Source: Bog-473 sp963764305 (GTDB lineage: Bacteria > Actinomycetota > Acidimicrobiia > Acidimicrobiales > RAAP-2). From it: a DNA stretch of 64,000 nucleotides. Location: the NCBI GenBank assembly GCA_963764305.1, contig CAVXSD010000007.1, forward strand, positions 827,925 to 891,924, given 5' to 3'. Every line of letters begins with the position of its first letter. The stretch's first letter is position 1. Made by a program: the position numbers and the translations under genes. Below the pieces are notes generated by a model. It did no database searches, was not told the origin of the DNA, and saw only the letters and a list, made by a program, of their open reading frames with translations. Positions 9,442 through 18,268 of this stretch are shown one piece after another.

Positions 9442-10059
9442 ATGCGCTCGAAGGCTTCTCGCCGGGCGGCCGCGCTTGTGCTCGCGCTCACCGCCTCGCC
9501 CATCATCCTCGGCGTCGTGTCTGGACCCGCGGCCGCGCAGGGCACGACCACGACAACGACGGCACCCGTCACCACCACAACGGCTGTCCCGACGACCACG
9601 ACGACAGAGACCCCCACCACGGCGCCGAGGACCACGACGACGCGAGCCCGCCCGACGACGACCTCGTCACAGCCGAGCACCACGACGACAACGGTGGCCG
9701 CGACGACCTCGAGCTCCACGACGTGGGGCTGGGTCCTCCTGGCTGCGGTCGTCGTCGTGGCGGCGATCCTCGTCGTCCTCCTGATCGCCCGTACCAGGCG
9801 GAAGGGCCGCGTGGTGGACTGGGAGCGCTCTGTGCGGCCCGCCGTGGCCGCAGCCGAGCTGGCCCGGGATCTCGTGCTGTCGCAATCTGACGCGGACGAC
9901 GACCAGCGTCGGGCGACGGTGGCCGCGCAGGCCGACGAGGCAGTGGATGGCCTGGAACGGGCCGCGGCCTCCGCTCCCGACGAGACACATCGGGCCCTCT
10001 GCACGCGTTCGCGGAAAGCCTGCGTGGCCTGGCCTTCGCCGTCGAGGCCGATCACCTGA
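9442..10059 (+). CDS. Exported Thr-rich single-span membrane protein, C-terminus frameshifted
   Basis: The frame starts at ATG 9442 and has an N-terminal signal sequence (RRAAALVLALTASPIILG, cleaved near AAAQG) and a Thr/Pro-rich extracellular stalk (about 33-92). A transmembrane helix (WGWVLLAAVVVVAAILVVLL, about 95-114) follows, then a basic stop-transfer RTRRKGR and a cytoplasmic helical tail. The last 26 residues in this frame look non-native. The next frame reads naturally as HAFAESLRGLAFAVEADHL near 10,002-10,058, and a third frame reads RNRSAELNAALEDLKVAI to a TAA at 10,184-10,186. Two single-base losses near 9,995 and 10,070-10,090 would explain this, giving a native product of about 248 residues. 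Function is unknown. Confidence 0.72.
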   Translation: MRSKASRRAAALVLALTASPIILGVVSGPAAAQGTTTTTTAPVTTTTAVPTTTTTETPTTAPRTTTTRARPTTTSSQPSTTTTTVAATTSSSTTWGWVLLAAVVVVAAILVVLLIARTRRKGRVVDWERSVRPAVAAAELARDLVLSQSDADDDQRRATVAAQADEAVDGLERAAASAPDETHRALCTRSRKACVAWPSPSRPIT

Positions 10060-10237
10060 TGCGCTCAGGGGCGCGGCCCCCACCGGCGAGCAGCTGGCGT
10101 CCGCCGATTCGGCCCGGCGGAACCGCTCGGCCGAGCTGAACGCTGCGCTGGAGGACCTGAAGGTGGCGATCGCGCCCAAGTCGTAACGGCGAGGGCGACC
10201 ATCGGGGCGCCCCGGGCGACCGTGGTTGACTCTCCGC

Positions 10238-11164
10238 GTGACATCGGAACGGCGTGTTCGTGGAGCGGGACCCACCCTTGCCGTGACGGAGCGAGGAGCG
10301 GTAGCGGGACCGACCGTCGTCCTCGTGCACGGCTTCCCCGACACGAGCGCTGTCTGGAATCCCGTAGCCGACCGCCTCGCCTGCGATCACCACGTGGTCT
10401 CCTATGACGTCCGCGGAGCCGGGAACTCCGAGGATCCGGGCTCTCGAGCCGGCTATCGCCTGCCGCTCCTCGTCGACGACCTGGTGGCCGTGCTCGAACG
10501 CACCAGCCCCGACTCGCCTGTCCACCTGGTGGCACACGACTGGGGATCGATCCAGGGCTGGGAGGCCGTCACTAATAAGGGTGTGGCACACCGGTTTGCC
10601 AGCTACACATCCATCTCGGGTCCGCCGCTCGACCATGTCGGCCTCTGGGCGCGGCGTCACCGCTCCCTTCGCCCGGCGGACCTCGGACCTGTCGTCCGGC
10701 AGGGTTTCCACTCGTGGTACATCGGGTTCTTCCATCTGCCCCTCCTGCCCCCACTGATGATGCGCCCGCAGCGGGCCAACCAGCTGTGGGCCGCGGCGCT
10801 CCACCGCGAGGGCGTGCCCACCGACGACCGGTGGCCGGCGCCCACGTTCGGCTCGGATTTCGCGCATGGCGTCGAGCTCTACCGGGCCAATGTCCGTGAT
10901 CGCTTGCGCCACCCCCGGGCCGGGCACACTGACGTTCCCGTGCAGCTGATCGTCCCCACCCGCGACCGTTATGTGAGCCCGCCGTTGCTCGAAGGCCTCG
11001 ATGAGTGGGCGTCCCTTATGTGGCGCCGGCCCGTGGATGGAGGACACTGGATCATCCGGACCCGCCCGGACGACGTCGCCGGCTGGGTTCGGGAGGTCGT
11101 CGGCAGCGTGGGGAGCGGGACCGAGCCCGAACGCCTGCGCAGCCTCCGGGTGACCGGAACATGA
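10238..11164 (+). CDS. Alpha/beta hydrolase (epoxide-hydrolase-like nucleophile Asp)
   Basis: A 308-residue alpha/beta-hydrolase fold protein. The oxyanion segment VLVHGFPDTSAVW (about 27-39) is followed by the nucleophile elbow HLVAHDWGSIQGW (about 91-103). The elbow uses Asp rather than Ser, as in epoxide hydrolases and haloalkane dehalogenases. The acid is likely in VPTRDRYVSP (about 250) and the catalytic His in DGGHWII (about 271). GTG 10,238 is preferred; TTG 10,226 is an in-frame alternative. The gene points at the decayed FtsX permease, with which its end is adjacent. Confidence 0.85.
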   Translation: MTSERRVRGAGPTLAVTERGAVAGPTVVLVHGFPDTSAVWNPVADRLACDHHVVSYDVRGAGNSEDPGSRAGYRLPLLVDDLVAVLERTSPDSPVHLVAHDWGSIQGWEAVTNKGVAHRFASYTSISGPPLDHVGLWARRHRSLRPADLGPVVRQGFHSWYIGFFHLPLLPPLMMRPQRANQLWAAALHREGVPTDDRWPAPTFGSDFAHGVELYRANVRDRLRHPRAGHTDVPVQLIVPTRDRYVSPPLLEGLDEWASLMWRRPVDGGHWIIRTRPDDVAGWVREVVGSVGSGTEPERLRSLRVTGT

Positions 11165-11575
11165 TCCCTCGCGTGGCCCGCAGGAGGAGCGACTCGGCCC
11201 GCAGGAGGAGCGCCGTCGGCGTGTGGGCCGCCGTCCGGGCCGGCATGGCCGTCCCGACGTTGACGAGCACGAGGGTGCCCGGTGCCACCAGCATCACCGA
11301 GGGGACGGAGACCGTGGGGAGGGTACGACGTAGATCTGCCGCGCGAAGAGGTCCCACAGCGACCGACCGGCGATGATCCCCGGGCGGGATCCCGATCACG
11401 ATCCCGACGAAGGCTGCCACGCCGGCCTGCCATGACACGACCGAGGCGATCTGGTGCCGCACGAAGCCGATCGTCTTGAGCAGGCCGAGGTCACGAGGGC
11501 GCTGCCCGACCGAGCCGATTGATCATGAGCGTCCGCGCCGCGATTGCCCCCACCATGACCACCAGGGGCGGGTAC
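11165..11575 (-). pseudogene. Remnant of an FtsX-like ABC transporter permease (C-terminal part)
   Basis: Reading the minus strand across three frames reconstructs the end of a MacB/FtsX-type permease. VGAIAARTLMINRLGR is followed by PRDLGLLKTIGFVRHQIAS, SVVSWQAGVAAFVGIVIGI, GIIAGRSLWDLF-like text, then VPSVMLVAPGTLVLVN and MPARTAAHTPTALLLRAE. These are the charged loop, last membrane spans and the PAR-A-A-T-P-A-L-LRAE tail of the family. The pieces lie in different frames with breaks near 11,500, 11,385 and 11,330, and the N-terminal domain is absent. This probably marks the lost permease of the LolD-like ATPase at 15,045-15,749. Confidence 0.75.
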
Positions 11576-11721
11576 CCAGGTCAGCGGGAGGCGGACGGTG
11601 GCCCGGGCCCTGTTGCATACGACCAGGGGTGCCACCTCGCCCGGACGGGAGGTGCGGGCACGACGACGCCGAAAGCTCCGACCTGGGCATTTTCGGTGGC
11701 ACGCGCTACCGTACGCTTCGC

Positions 11722-12396
11722 ATGGCAAGCATCCGAGTGGTACTTGCGGAGGACAACGCGCTCCTCAGGGAGGGGATCTCGCGCATCATCGACGGCGAGC
11801 CCGACCTCGAGCTCGTGGGCCAGGCGGTCGACCTGCCAGAGCTCCTCGAGCTCATCGGGGAAACCTCACCTGAGGTTGTCGTGACCGACATCCGGATGCC
11901 CCCAACCGGTACCGACGAGGGGATCCAGGCGGCCTCGTGGTTGCGGGAGCACAAGCCCGAGGTGGGCGTCGTGGTGCTCAGCCAGTACAAGACGCCTTCC
12001 TACGCGCTGGCGCTCCTCGAAACAGGGTCGGCGGGCCGGGCCTACCTCCTGAAGGAGCAGGTCGCAGGCGCCGACGAGCTGGCTCAGGCCATCAGAACGG
12101 TCGCCCAGTCCGGGTCGATGATCGACCCACAGATCGTCGACGAGCTGATTGCGGCCAAGTCCTCCCGCCGGAAATCGGACCTGTCCTGGCTCACGCCGCG
12201 GGAGTCCGAGATCCTGGGCGAAATGGCCAAGGGAAAGAGCAACGCCGCCATCGCCGCGTCCCTGCAGGTTTCCGAGCGAGCGGTGGAGAAGCACACGAAC
12301 TCCATCTTCTCCAAGCTGGGACTCACCGAGGAGCGTGACGTGAACCGGCGGGTCAAGGCCGTGCTGGTGTATCTCAGCGACCCCGGGGCAGGGTGA
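11722..12396 (+). CDS. NarL/LuxR-family response regulator
   Basis: The 224-residue regulator starts at ATG 11,722 (MASIRVVLAEDNALL). The receiver domain (about 4-120) has the acidic pair ED, the phosphoacceptor in VVVTDIRMPP and the Lys in YLLKEQ. The GerE/LuxR helix-turn-helix (about 152-215) begins LTPRESEILGEMAKGKSN and continues to SERAVEKHTNSIFSKLGL. It probably receives phosphate from the DesK/NarL-type kinase encoded convergently at 12,869-15,028. A second receiver protein lies 68 bases downstream on the same strand. Confidence 0.93.
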   Translation: MASIRVVLAEDNALLREGISRIIDGEPDLELVGQAVDLPELLELIGETSPEVVVTDIRMPPTGTDEGIQAASWLREHKPEVGVVVLSQYKTPSYALALLETGSAGRAYLLKEQVAGADELAQAIRTVAQSGSMIDPQIVDELIAAKSSRRKSDLSWLTPRESEILGEMAKGKSNAAIAASLQVSERAVEKHTNSIFSKLGLTEERDVNRRVKAVLVYLSDPGAG

Positions 12397-12464
12397 CACC
12401 ACCACCCCCGGCATGCATGGCACCACCACGGCCTCGATCTCGGGCGTCGTGAGAGGATGGACTT

Positions 12465-12857
12465 ATGAGCGATCGGCTCCCCGTCCTGATCGTCGACGAC
12501 CAGGCGCCATTCCGAGCTGCCATGAAGGCGGTCTTGAAGCGGGCCGTCGAGTTCGAGCTGGTGGGCGAAGCCGCCAGCGGGAGCGAGGCGGTGTCACTCG
12601 AAGAAGAGTTGAGTCCCGCCCTGGTCCTCATGGACATCAACATGCCTGAGATCAACGGGATCGAAGCCACCCGCACCATGGTGTCCAGGCACCCCGAGGT
12701 CGTGGTGATCCTGTGCTCGACCTACGACGCGGCGGACCTGCCGCCCGAGGTGGCCACGAGCGGTGCACGCGCCTACCTCAACAAGGAGCACTTGGGTGCC
12801 GACACGCTTCGGCAGCTCTGGGAGGGGCGGAACGCGCAGCAGTTCGTTTCGGTGTGA
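12465..12857 (+). CDS. Stand-alone receiver-domain (CheY-like) protein
   Basis: The 130 residues comprise just one receiver domain. The acidic pocket is VDDQAPFR, the phosphoacceptor is MDINMPEING, the Ser/Thr is in LCSTYDA and the Lys in YLNKEHLG. There is no output domain, so it may act as a phosphate sink, a protein-interaction switch, or a truncated NarL-type regulator. It is directly downstream of the complete NarL regulator and convergent with the histidine kinase gene, whose end lies 12 bases away. Confidence 0.9.
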   Translation: MSDRLPVLIVDDQAPFRAAMKAVLKRAVEFELVGEAASGSEAVSLEEELSPALVLMDINMPEINGIEATRTMVSRHPEVVVILCSTYDAADLPPEVATSGARAYLNKEHLGADTLRQLWEGRNAQQFVSV

Positions 12858-12868
12858 TCCGGCGATCC

Positions 12869-15028
12869 CTAGACGAGCGGGACCGAGCCCCGAACCTGGG
12901 ACCCCTTCCCGAGTTCTGAGTCCCACCGGACCGTTCCGCCGATGGCGCCGAGACGGTCCGCCATGTTGACGTAGCCGTGACCGCGCTGCGCCGTGTCCGG
13001 GTCGAACCCCGGTCCGTCGTCGGACACGGTGAACAGAAGGCCGCCGGACTCCTCCCACAAGCGGACCTCCACCCGTGCATCGGGCGCGTGCTTCGCCGCG
13101 TTCTGGAGCGCCTCGAGACAGCAGAAATACACGGCCGCCTCGGTCTCGGACGGGTACCGAGCGATGCCGTCGGCGACGATGTTCACCGGGAGGGGGTTGC
13201 GGTTGGCCGCAGCGCGTAGCGCTTCGACGAGTCCGCTGTCGACGAGGAGAGGCGGGTAGATCCCGTGCGCCAGCTCCCGGAGCTCTTGAATGGTCTCTTG
13301 GACCTCGCCGGCCAGCTGGTCCAGCATCTCCATTCCGGCTTCCTGGTCGTCGACGATGATGTCCTTGGCCAACCGGAGGTTGACCGCCAACGCAACCAGA
13401 TGCTGCTGCGCACCGTCGTGAAGGTTGCGCTCGACCCGGCGCCGCTCGGCGTCTCCGCTGGCGACGATCCGGGCACGGGATTCGCGCAGCGCGTCGGCCT
13501 GCTTGCGGACCTCGTCCAACGTGGTCTGCAAGGCGGTATCGAGCTGGGAGTTGTGGAGAGCCAGGCCAACCTGACGGGCCAGATCCGTGAGTACCCGGTC
13601 ATCGTCCTCGGAGAACGCGCTCGCCATCGCCGACCGCTCCACGACGACGAGGCCCAACAGGTCCCCCGCGTAACTTACCGGCGCGACCCGGACCTGCTCC
13701 GCCTCACGCCCCTTGAAGAGCGCGGGCAACCAGACGGAAGCCCAGGCCGTCCCCGATACCCCGGCCCGCGTCACGACCGGACGCTCCCGCGGCGACACGA
13801 CCAGCGATCCGGGACCCAGATCGGGCACCGACGCCGTGCGCTCCAGGACCTCTCCGGTCCCCGTGTAGACCTCGGCGCTGGTGAGGCCCATCGTCTTGCG
13901 CAGGGACTCGGCGAGCTGCAGCAGCAACTCGTCCATGGGGATGGCGCGCGTGAGCCTGCTGCCGAACGTCCGCAGGACCTCGTCGGGAGCCTCGCGTGAT
14001 CCGTAGACGAACCGGGTGGCCGACTCGAGGAAGCGCGCCCGCACCGGCACGAAGATGAGCGCGGCCAGTCCGGATGCCACCATGGAGAGGGCCAGAACCT
14101 CCTTGTCGCCAGTGGTCTTCGGCGCGTGACCCAGACCGAGCACGACGACGAGGTAGATGGCCGAGACCACCACGACGAACCCGAACACCGCGAGCACCTG
14201 GACCAGGGCCCGGCTGGCGTGGGGGCCCATCCCCTTGCTCTCCCCGGCCAAGAGGCCAAGGGGGACGAGCACCGTCGCCGCCGCCGTCACCGCGCCGAGC
14301 TCGCCCGGCCAGCCGATCAGCAGGTGGAGAACCGTCGCCATCAGTGCGACCGTGGCCGCCAGGGCCACTCCGATCCCGAACCACTCCATCCTTTCGCGGT
14401 GGTGCCCGATCGACCCGATGTAACGGGCACGCAACGGTGCGATCGCCAACGCTCCTGCAATCGACCAGCTGATCGCGCCGTCGGTGAGGCTGAAGGGCCG
14501 CTGGTCGACGACGAACACGAGGCCGACGGCGACGGCGACCACGTACCCGCTCACCACCATGAAGCGGCGCACGGAGTGGCGGAGCCGTCCGTCGGGCAGG
14601 GCGAGGAGGAAGTGGAACGAGATGGCCGTGACGACGATGGCGGCCATCGTCGCCACGCCCCGGGCGCTGCTCGACGCATGCACCACCTCTGACTTCCGGC
14701 CCGCCGTCAGCGCCACCGCCGCCATCAACGCGTCCAAGGCGGCGAGGAGATGGTAGGGGGACGCCTTGGTCACCAGGCGATCCCGCGCCCGCGTGTCAAC
14801 GATCCCGACGAGTGCCCACGCCATGGTGAGGCCGAAGGCGACAGAGTTGGCCGGCGCGATCCCGTGCGGCACGCTGATGCGCCACCCGATGACCACAGCG
14901 ACCACGGTCAGCCCGAACAGGAGGACCTGGAGCAGTCTGAACCAGCCGAAGGTCGGTCGTCCTGGTGCGGACGCGGCGACGGAGGGCTCTCCGCCCACCT
15001 CGAACTGCACCTCGTCGCGCACGGTCAC
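12869..15028 (-). CDS. Membrane-anchored NarL-type sensor histidine kinase with GAF domain
   Basis: A 719-residue protein starting at GTG 15,028. The N-terminal half (about 20-330) has repeated hydrophobic spans, forming a multi-pass membrane sensor. A GAF-like region follows (about 370-520), ending near EDDDRVLTDLARQVGLALHN. The HisKA_3 dimerisation helix has the phosphoacceptor in ERNLHDGAQQHLVALAVNL, and the ATPase domain shows LEALQNAAKHAPDA (N box) and DDGPGFDPD (G1). It is the third gene of a tight minus-strand operon after the REC-cyclase and the ABC ATPase; the gap to the latter is 16 bases. Likely substrates are the receiver proteins at 11,722, 12,465 and 15,751. Confidence 0.9.
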   Translation of the reverse strand: MTVRDEVQFEVGGEPSVAASAPGRPTFGWFRLLQVLLFGLTVVAVVIGWRISVPHGIAPANSVAFGLTMAWALVGIVDTRARDRLVTKASPYHLLAALDALMAAVALTAGRKSEVVHASSSARGVATMAAIVVTAISFHFLLALPDGRLRHSVRRFMVVSGYVVAVAVGLVFVVDQRPFSLTDGAISWSIAGALAIAPLRARYIGSIGHHRERMEWFGIGVALAATVALMATVLHLLIGWPGELGAVTAAATVLVPLGLLAGESKGMGPHASRALVQVLAVFGFVVVVSAIYLVVVLGLGHAPKTTGDKEVLALSMVASGLAALIFVPVRARFLESATRFVYGSREAPDEVLRTFGSRLTRAIPMDELLLQLAESLRKTMGLTSAEVYTGTGEVLERTASVPDLGPGSLVVSPRERPVVTRAGVSGTAWASVWLPALFKGREAEQVRVAPVSYAGDLLGLVVVERSAMASAFSEDDDRVLTDLARQVGLALHNSQLDTALQTTLDEVRKQADALRESRARIVASGDAERRRVERNLHDGAQQHLVALAVNLRLAKDIIVDDQEAGMEMLDQLAGEVQETIQELRELAHGIYPPLLVDSGLVEALRAAANRNPLPVNIVADGIARYPSETEAAVYFCCLEALQNAAKHAPDARVEVRLWEESGGLLFTVSDDGPGFDPDTAQRGHGYVNMADRLGAIGGTVRWDSELGKGSQVRGSVPLV

Positions 15029-15044
15029 AGGATCTGAGGTCCCG

Positions 15045-15749
15045 CTAGGAATGGACGGCGAGAGGGAGGTCGGACACCTCGTCCACCGCGATCCTCCCGT
15101 CCCGCATGCGTACGATTCGGTCCGCGGCCGACGCGACACCGGCGTCGTGGGTGACGAGCACGATCGTCTGCCCCCCGTTATGGAGGCGGCTGAGGAGTTC
15201 GATGACCTCCTGCCCGCCCTCGGAGTCCAGGGCGCCGGTCGGCTCGTCCGCCAGCAACAGGGTCGGCTCATTGGCGAGGGCACGGGCGATGGCGAGACGT
15301 TGGCGCTGACCACCCGACAGCATGCCCGGCACGGTCCCCGCCTTGTCCCCGATCCCCAGAAGATCGAGGAGGTCGCGTGCGCGGCTCTCGGCCATCTTGC
15401 GCTTACGTCCGGCGATCACCGCCGGCAGCGCGACGTTCTCCAGGACCGTCATCCCCTCGAGGAGGTTGAAAAACTGGAACACGATCCCGATGTGACGCCG
15501 GCGCAGCTGGGACAGCTCGTCCTCGGTCCGGCCGGTGACGAGCTCTCCCGCCACGGTGATCGTTCCTTCGTCGGCGACGTCGAGTCCGGCGATCAGATTG
15601 AGCAGGGTTGACTTGCCGCAGCCCGAAGGCCCCATCAACGCGACGAAGTCGCCGGAGTGCACGACGAGGCTGGCGCCCCGCAGTGCGCGTACCGGGGCGT
15701 TCTCAGCCTCGAACGTCTTGCGGACTTTGTCTACGATCAAGGCGTCCAT
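15045..15749 (-). CDS. ABC transporter ATP-binding protein, LolD/MacB type
   Basis: A 234-residue ATPase of the family that pairs with FtsX-like permeases. Walker A is GPSGCGKST (about 39-47), the Q loop FQFFNLLEG, the signature LSGGQRQRLAIARAL (about 144), Walker B LLLADEPTGALDSEGG and the switch His in LVTHD. The LDxxEGG Walker B extension is typical of the LolD/MacB group. No intact permease gene is in the window; the FtsX remnant at 11.2-11.6 kb may be the lost partner. It starts one base after the stop of the REC-cyclase gene. Confidence 0.9.
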   Translation of the reverse strand: MDALIVDKVRKTFEAENAPVRALRGASLVVHSGDFVALMGPSGCGKSTLLNLIAGLDVADEGTITVAGELVTGRTEDELSQLRRRHIGIVFQFFNLLEGMTVLENVALPAVIAGRKRKMAESRARDLLDLLGIGDKAGTVPGMLSGGQRQRLAIARALANEPTLLLADEPTGALDSEGGQEVIELLSRLHNGGQTIVLVTHDAGVASAADRIVRMRDGRIAVDEVSDLPLAVHS

Positions 15750-15750
15750 A

Positions 15751-17127
15751 TCAGGTCCCTTCGTTCGCCAGGACGTCGCCGGATCGGCATCCGTCGTCCA
15801 CCAGTTTGTATGCGATCACGGGAGTCTCGCGCCCCTTGACCAGTTGGGGAGGTAGGGCGACCGTCTCCCGGGCGATCTCCCAGGCGTCGACGGTGCCCTG
15901 GGACACCACTATCTCGCCCGCCTCCGCCAGCTGTTGGAGCCGCTGGGACATGTTGACCGTGTCCCCGACGAGGGTGTACTCCAGCCGTTCCTCCGATCCG
16001 AGCAGAGCGGCCGCCGCCTCCCCGGTCGAGAGCCCCAGGCCCAGCCCGAAGGGAGGCAGACCCTCCTCCTCCCACTGGCGGTTGATGGTCGCTTGCTTCT
16101 GGTGCATGGCCAGCGCGGCCACGACGGCCCGGTCGGCATGCTCGACCTGTTCGAACGGTGCACCGAAGACGGCCATCACGGCGTCACCGACGAACTGCAT
16201 CACCGTGCCGTTCTCGCCGAGGATGGCGTCGTTCATGGCCGCGCGATGGATGTTGAGCTGCCCGGCCAGCTGGCTCGGATCGGCGTGCTCGGCGATTGTC
16301 GAGTAAGAGCGGATGTCACTCATCAGAACGGTCACGGTGACCCGCTCGGTCTCCCCGATCTGGCGGCCGTCTCGACGGAGTTTCTCGGCGAGGCCACCGG
16401 GAAGGAGCCGCGACAGCGTCTCCCCCTGTTCCTCGCGGTCCACGATCGCCTTGTGGAGCAGCCGCAGCCTCTGCAGCGCGCCCTCCGTGCCGGCCGAGAC
16501 CCCCTCCGCCAGCTTGACGAACACGGCTTCGACTTCGGCGTCGACCGCTTCGGGCGGGAGGCGCTTGGCCGCGGCAATGGCCTTGATGGGCTTGCCCTCA
16601 GCGACCATGGCCAGGAGTTCCTCTTCGGGAGGCGAGAGACCGCCGTTCGCGGTCATCGGACGCAAGAGCGCGTCGACGATCGCCGGATCGAGCGCGTTGC
16701 CACCGGTGGCGACGGACCGAATGGCGTCGACGAGCTGGTCCCCCTGCGCGATGTGATCCTTCAGGAGGTAGCCGTAGCCCGCCGAGCCCTCGGCCAGCAG
16801 GGACACCGCGTATTCCGGATCGTCGTACTGGGAGAGGATCACGACGCCAGTCCCCGGATGCCGCTTGCGTATCTCCTTGGCGGCGTCGATACCTTCGCGG
16901 TTGAACTCCGGCGGCATCCGTATGTCGGTGACCAGGACCTGGGGCTGCAGGGTGGTGGCCCCGTCGACGACTTCGTCGTAGTCCGCCCCCACACCCACGA
17001 TCCGCAGATCCGGGTGCCGCTCAATGAGCGCCTTGACCCCCTCCCGGACAATGAGGTTGTCGTCGGCGAGGAACACCGAGATCGTGCCGGAACCACCCGC
17101 TGTGTCATCCACGGCTCTAGTTCTCAC
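15751..17127 (-). CDS. Receiver-domain protein fused to a class III nucleotide cyclase
   Basis: A 458-residue fusion starting at GTG 17,127. The receiver domain (about 15-130) has ADDN, the phosphoacceptor in LVTDIRMPP and the Lys in GYLLKDH. Then comes a degenerate LuxR-type helix-turn-helix (about 150-205, LSPPEEELLAMVAEGKPIKA). The class III cyclase domain (about 250-430) has metal Asp in LMSDIRSY and VGDAVMAVFG and the Asn/Arg pair in GDTVNMSQRL, so it is probably active. This links two-component phosphorylation directly to cNMP synthesis. It is the first gene of the operon with the ABC ATPase and histidine kinase. Confidence 0.9.
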   Translation of the reverse strand: MRTRAVDDTAGGSGTISVFLADDNLIVREGVKALIERHPDLRIVGVGADYDEVVDGATTLQPQVLVTDIRMPPEFNREGIDAAKEIRKRHPGTGVVILSQYDDPEYAVSLLAEGSAGYGYLLKDHIAQGDQLVDAIRSVATGGNALDPAIVDALLRPMTANGGLSPPEEELLAMVAEGKPIKAIAAAKRLPPEAVDAEVEAVFVKLAEGVSAGTEGALQRLRLLHKAIVDREEQGETLSRLLPGGLAEKLRRDGRQIGETERVTVTVLMSDIRSYSTIAEHADPSQLAGQLNIHRAAMNDAILGENGTVMQFVGDAVMAVFGAPFEQVEHADRAVVAALAMHQKQATINRQWEEEGLPPFGLGLGLSTGEAAAALLGSEERLEYTLVGDTVNMSQRLQQLAEAGEIVVSQGTVDAWEIARETVALPPQLVKGRETPVIAYKLVDDGCRSGDVLANEGT

Positions 17128-17244
17128 ACACGCCGGGTGCTCGGAACAGGTGGGGACCTTCCCGAACCGGGTGGTGCTAGGTACACCTCGCGATGCCTGT
17201 CACCACACTCGTCAACCCGGGGTTCGCAGGTAGAGGCTGTTTCC

Positions 17245-18264
17245 ATGAGTACAAACGGGCTCACCCGCCACACCGGCCTCGTCACCTCGCTCTCCTGGAT
17301 CCCCACGGAGGCGATCCAGGGTGCCCAGCGGCTGGCATTCGACTCGGGGATCACCCACTATGACGCGCCACCCCCGAGCGAGGGCATGAACGTCGAGCGC
17401 CTCCGGGACGAGGACCGGTTCCGCTTTGCCAACGAGCTGCGGGCCTTCATCACCGTGGACGGCGGACGGATCGTCGACAGCGGGTACGAGGGCGGAGGGC
17501 TCATGGGCACCACCCTGGTCAACCTTGGCGCGGTGCGGCACCGCTTCCAGGCCGTCCAGTTGCCGGACATTCAACGCGAGCCCGAGCGCGGCGACGGATG
17601 GGTCCGGTTCGTGCAGACGTGCGGCGGGCGCACGGGAGTACCGGCGCCGCGGCGGGTGCGCCGGCGCCCGTTCGTGCAGTGGCAGGCCCCGCTCGTGTGG
17701 ACGACGCTCTCGTTGACGCTGCACACGGACGGCCGGGCGGAGCACACGCTGATCGGGGCCAGCCGCTTTCCCCGGCACTGGGTCTACGGCGCCGACAACA
17801 AGCTCACGCACAAGTCCGGCCTGACCGACTTCAAGGACTGGTACCGCAAGTCGTTCGGCAAGCACAGCCCTTGGGGGGACGAGGACTCCGAGTCGCTGGT
17901 GTCCGCCGTCGAGTCGGCACTCGAGACGTCCTTGTCAGCCCAGCTCATGCAAGGTGGAGGAAAGCGCCGGATCGAGCGCTTCCCGGCCGGCACCATCCTC
18001 TTCAGCGAGGGCGAGCCAGGCACGGAGGTCCTCCTCGTCCTGGACGGCATCGTCCGCGTGGAGCGCGGTGGGGAACGGTTGGCCGAGTACGGGCCGGGGG
18101 CGTTGCTCGGTGAGCGTGCCCACCTCGAGGGTGGCATCCGCACCTCGAGCAACATTGCGGTGACGCCCTGCCGGGTGGCTCTCTTCGACGCCGACTTGAT
18201 CGAGCGTTCCCATCTGGAGGAGCTGTCCGCGGGCCACCGCCGCGAGGACAGGACGCGAGACTGA
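17245..18264 (+). CDS. Cyclic-nucleotide-binding (CRP-like domain) protein
   Basis: The 339-residue protein starts at ATG 17,245. The N-terminal 230 residues are an unfamiliar soluble domain with aromatic-rich segments (RPFVQWQAPLVWTTLSLTL, SRFPRHWVYG). The C-terminal part (about 235-330) is a cNMP-binding fold: FPAGTILFSEGEPGTEVLLV, then the phosphate-binding cassette LLGERAHLEGGIRTSS with the expected Glu and Arg. No helix-turn-helix follows, so it is not a CRP transcription factor. It is divergent from the REC-cyclase gene (117-base gap) and 4 bases from the MBL hydrolase, which together suggest a cNMP effector. Confidence 0.85.
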   Translation: MSTNGLTRHTGLVTSLSWIPTEAIQGAQRLAFDSGITHYDAPPPSEGMNVERLRDEDRFRFANELRAFITVDGGRIVDSGYEGGGLMGTTLVNLGAVRHRFQAVQLPDIQREPERGDGWVRFVQTCGGRTGVPAPRRVRRRPFVQWQAPLVWTTLSLTLHTDGRAEHTLIGASRFPRHWVYGADNKLTHKSGLTDFKDWYRKSFGKHSPWGDEDSESLVSAVESALETSLSAQLMQGGGKRRIERFPAGTILFSEGEPGTEVLLVLDGIVRVERGGERLAEYGPGALLGERAHLEGGIRTSSNIAVTPCRVALFDADLIERSHLEELSAGHRREDRTRD

Positions 18265-18268
18265 GCAC

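Noticed and set aside
15934..17244. Long plus-strand open frame opposite the REC-cyclase gene, joined to the cNMP-binding gene
   Set aside because: It is the GC-rich shadow of the cyclase; real protein character starts only at ATG 17,245.
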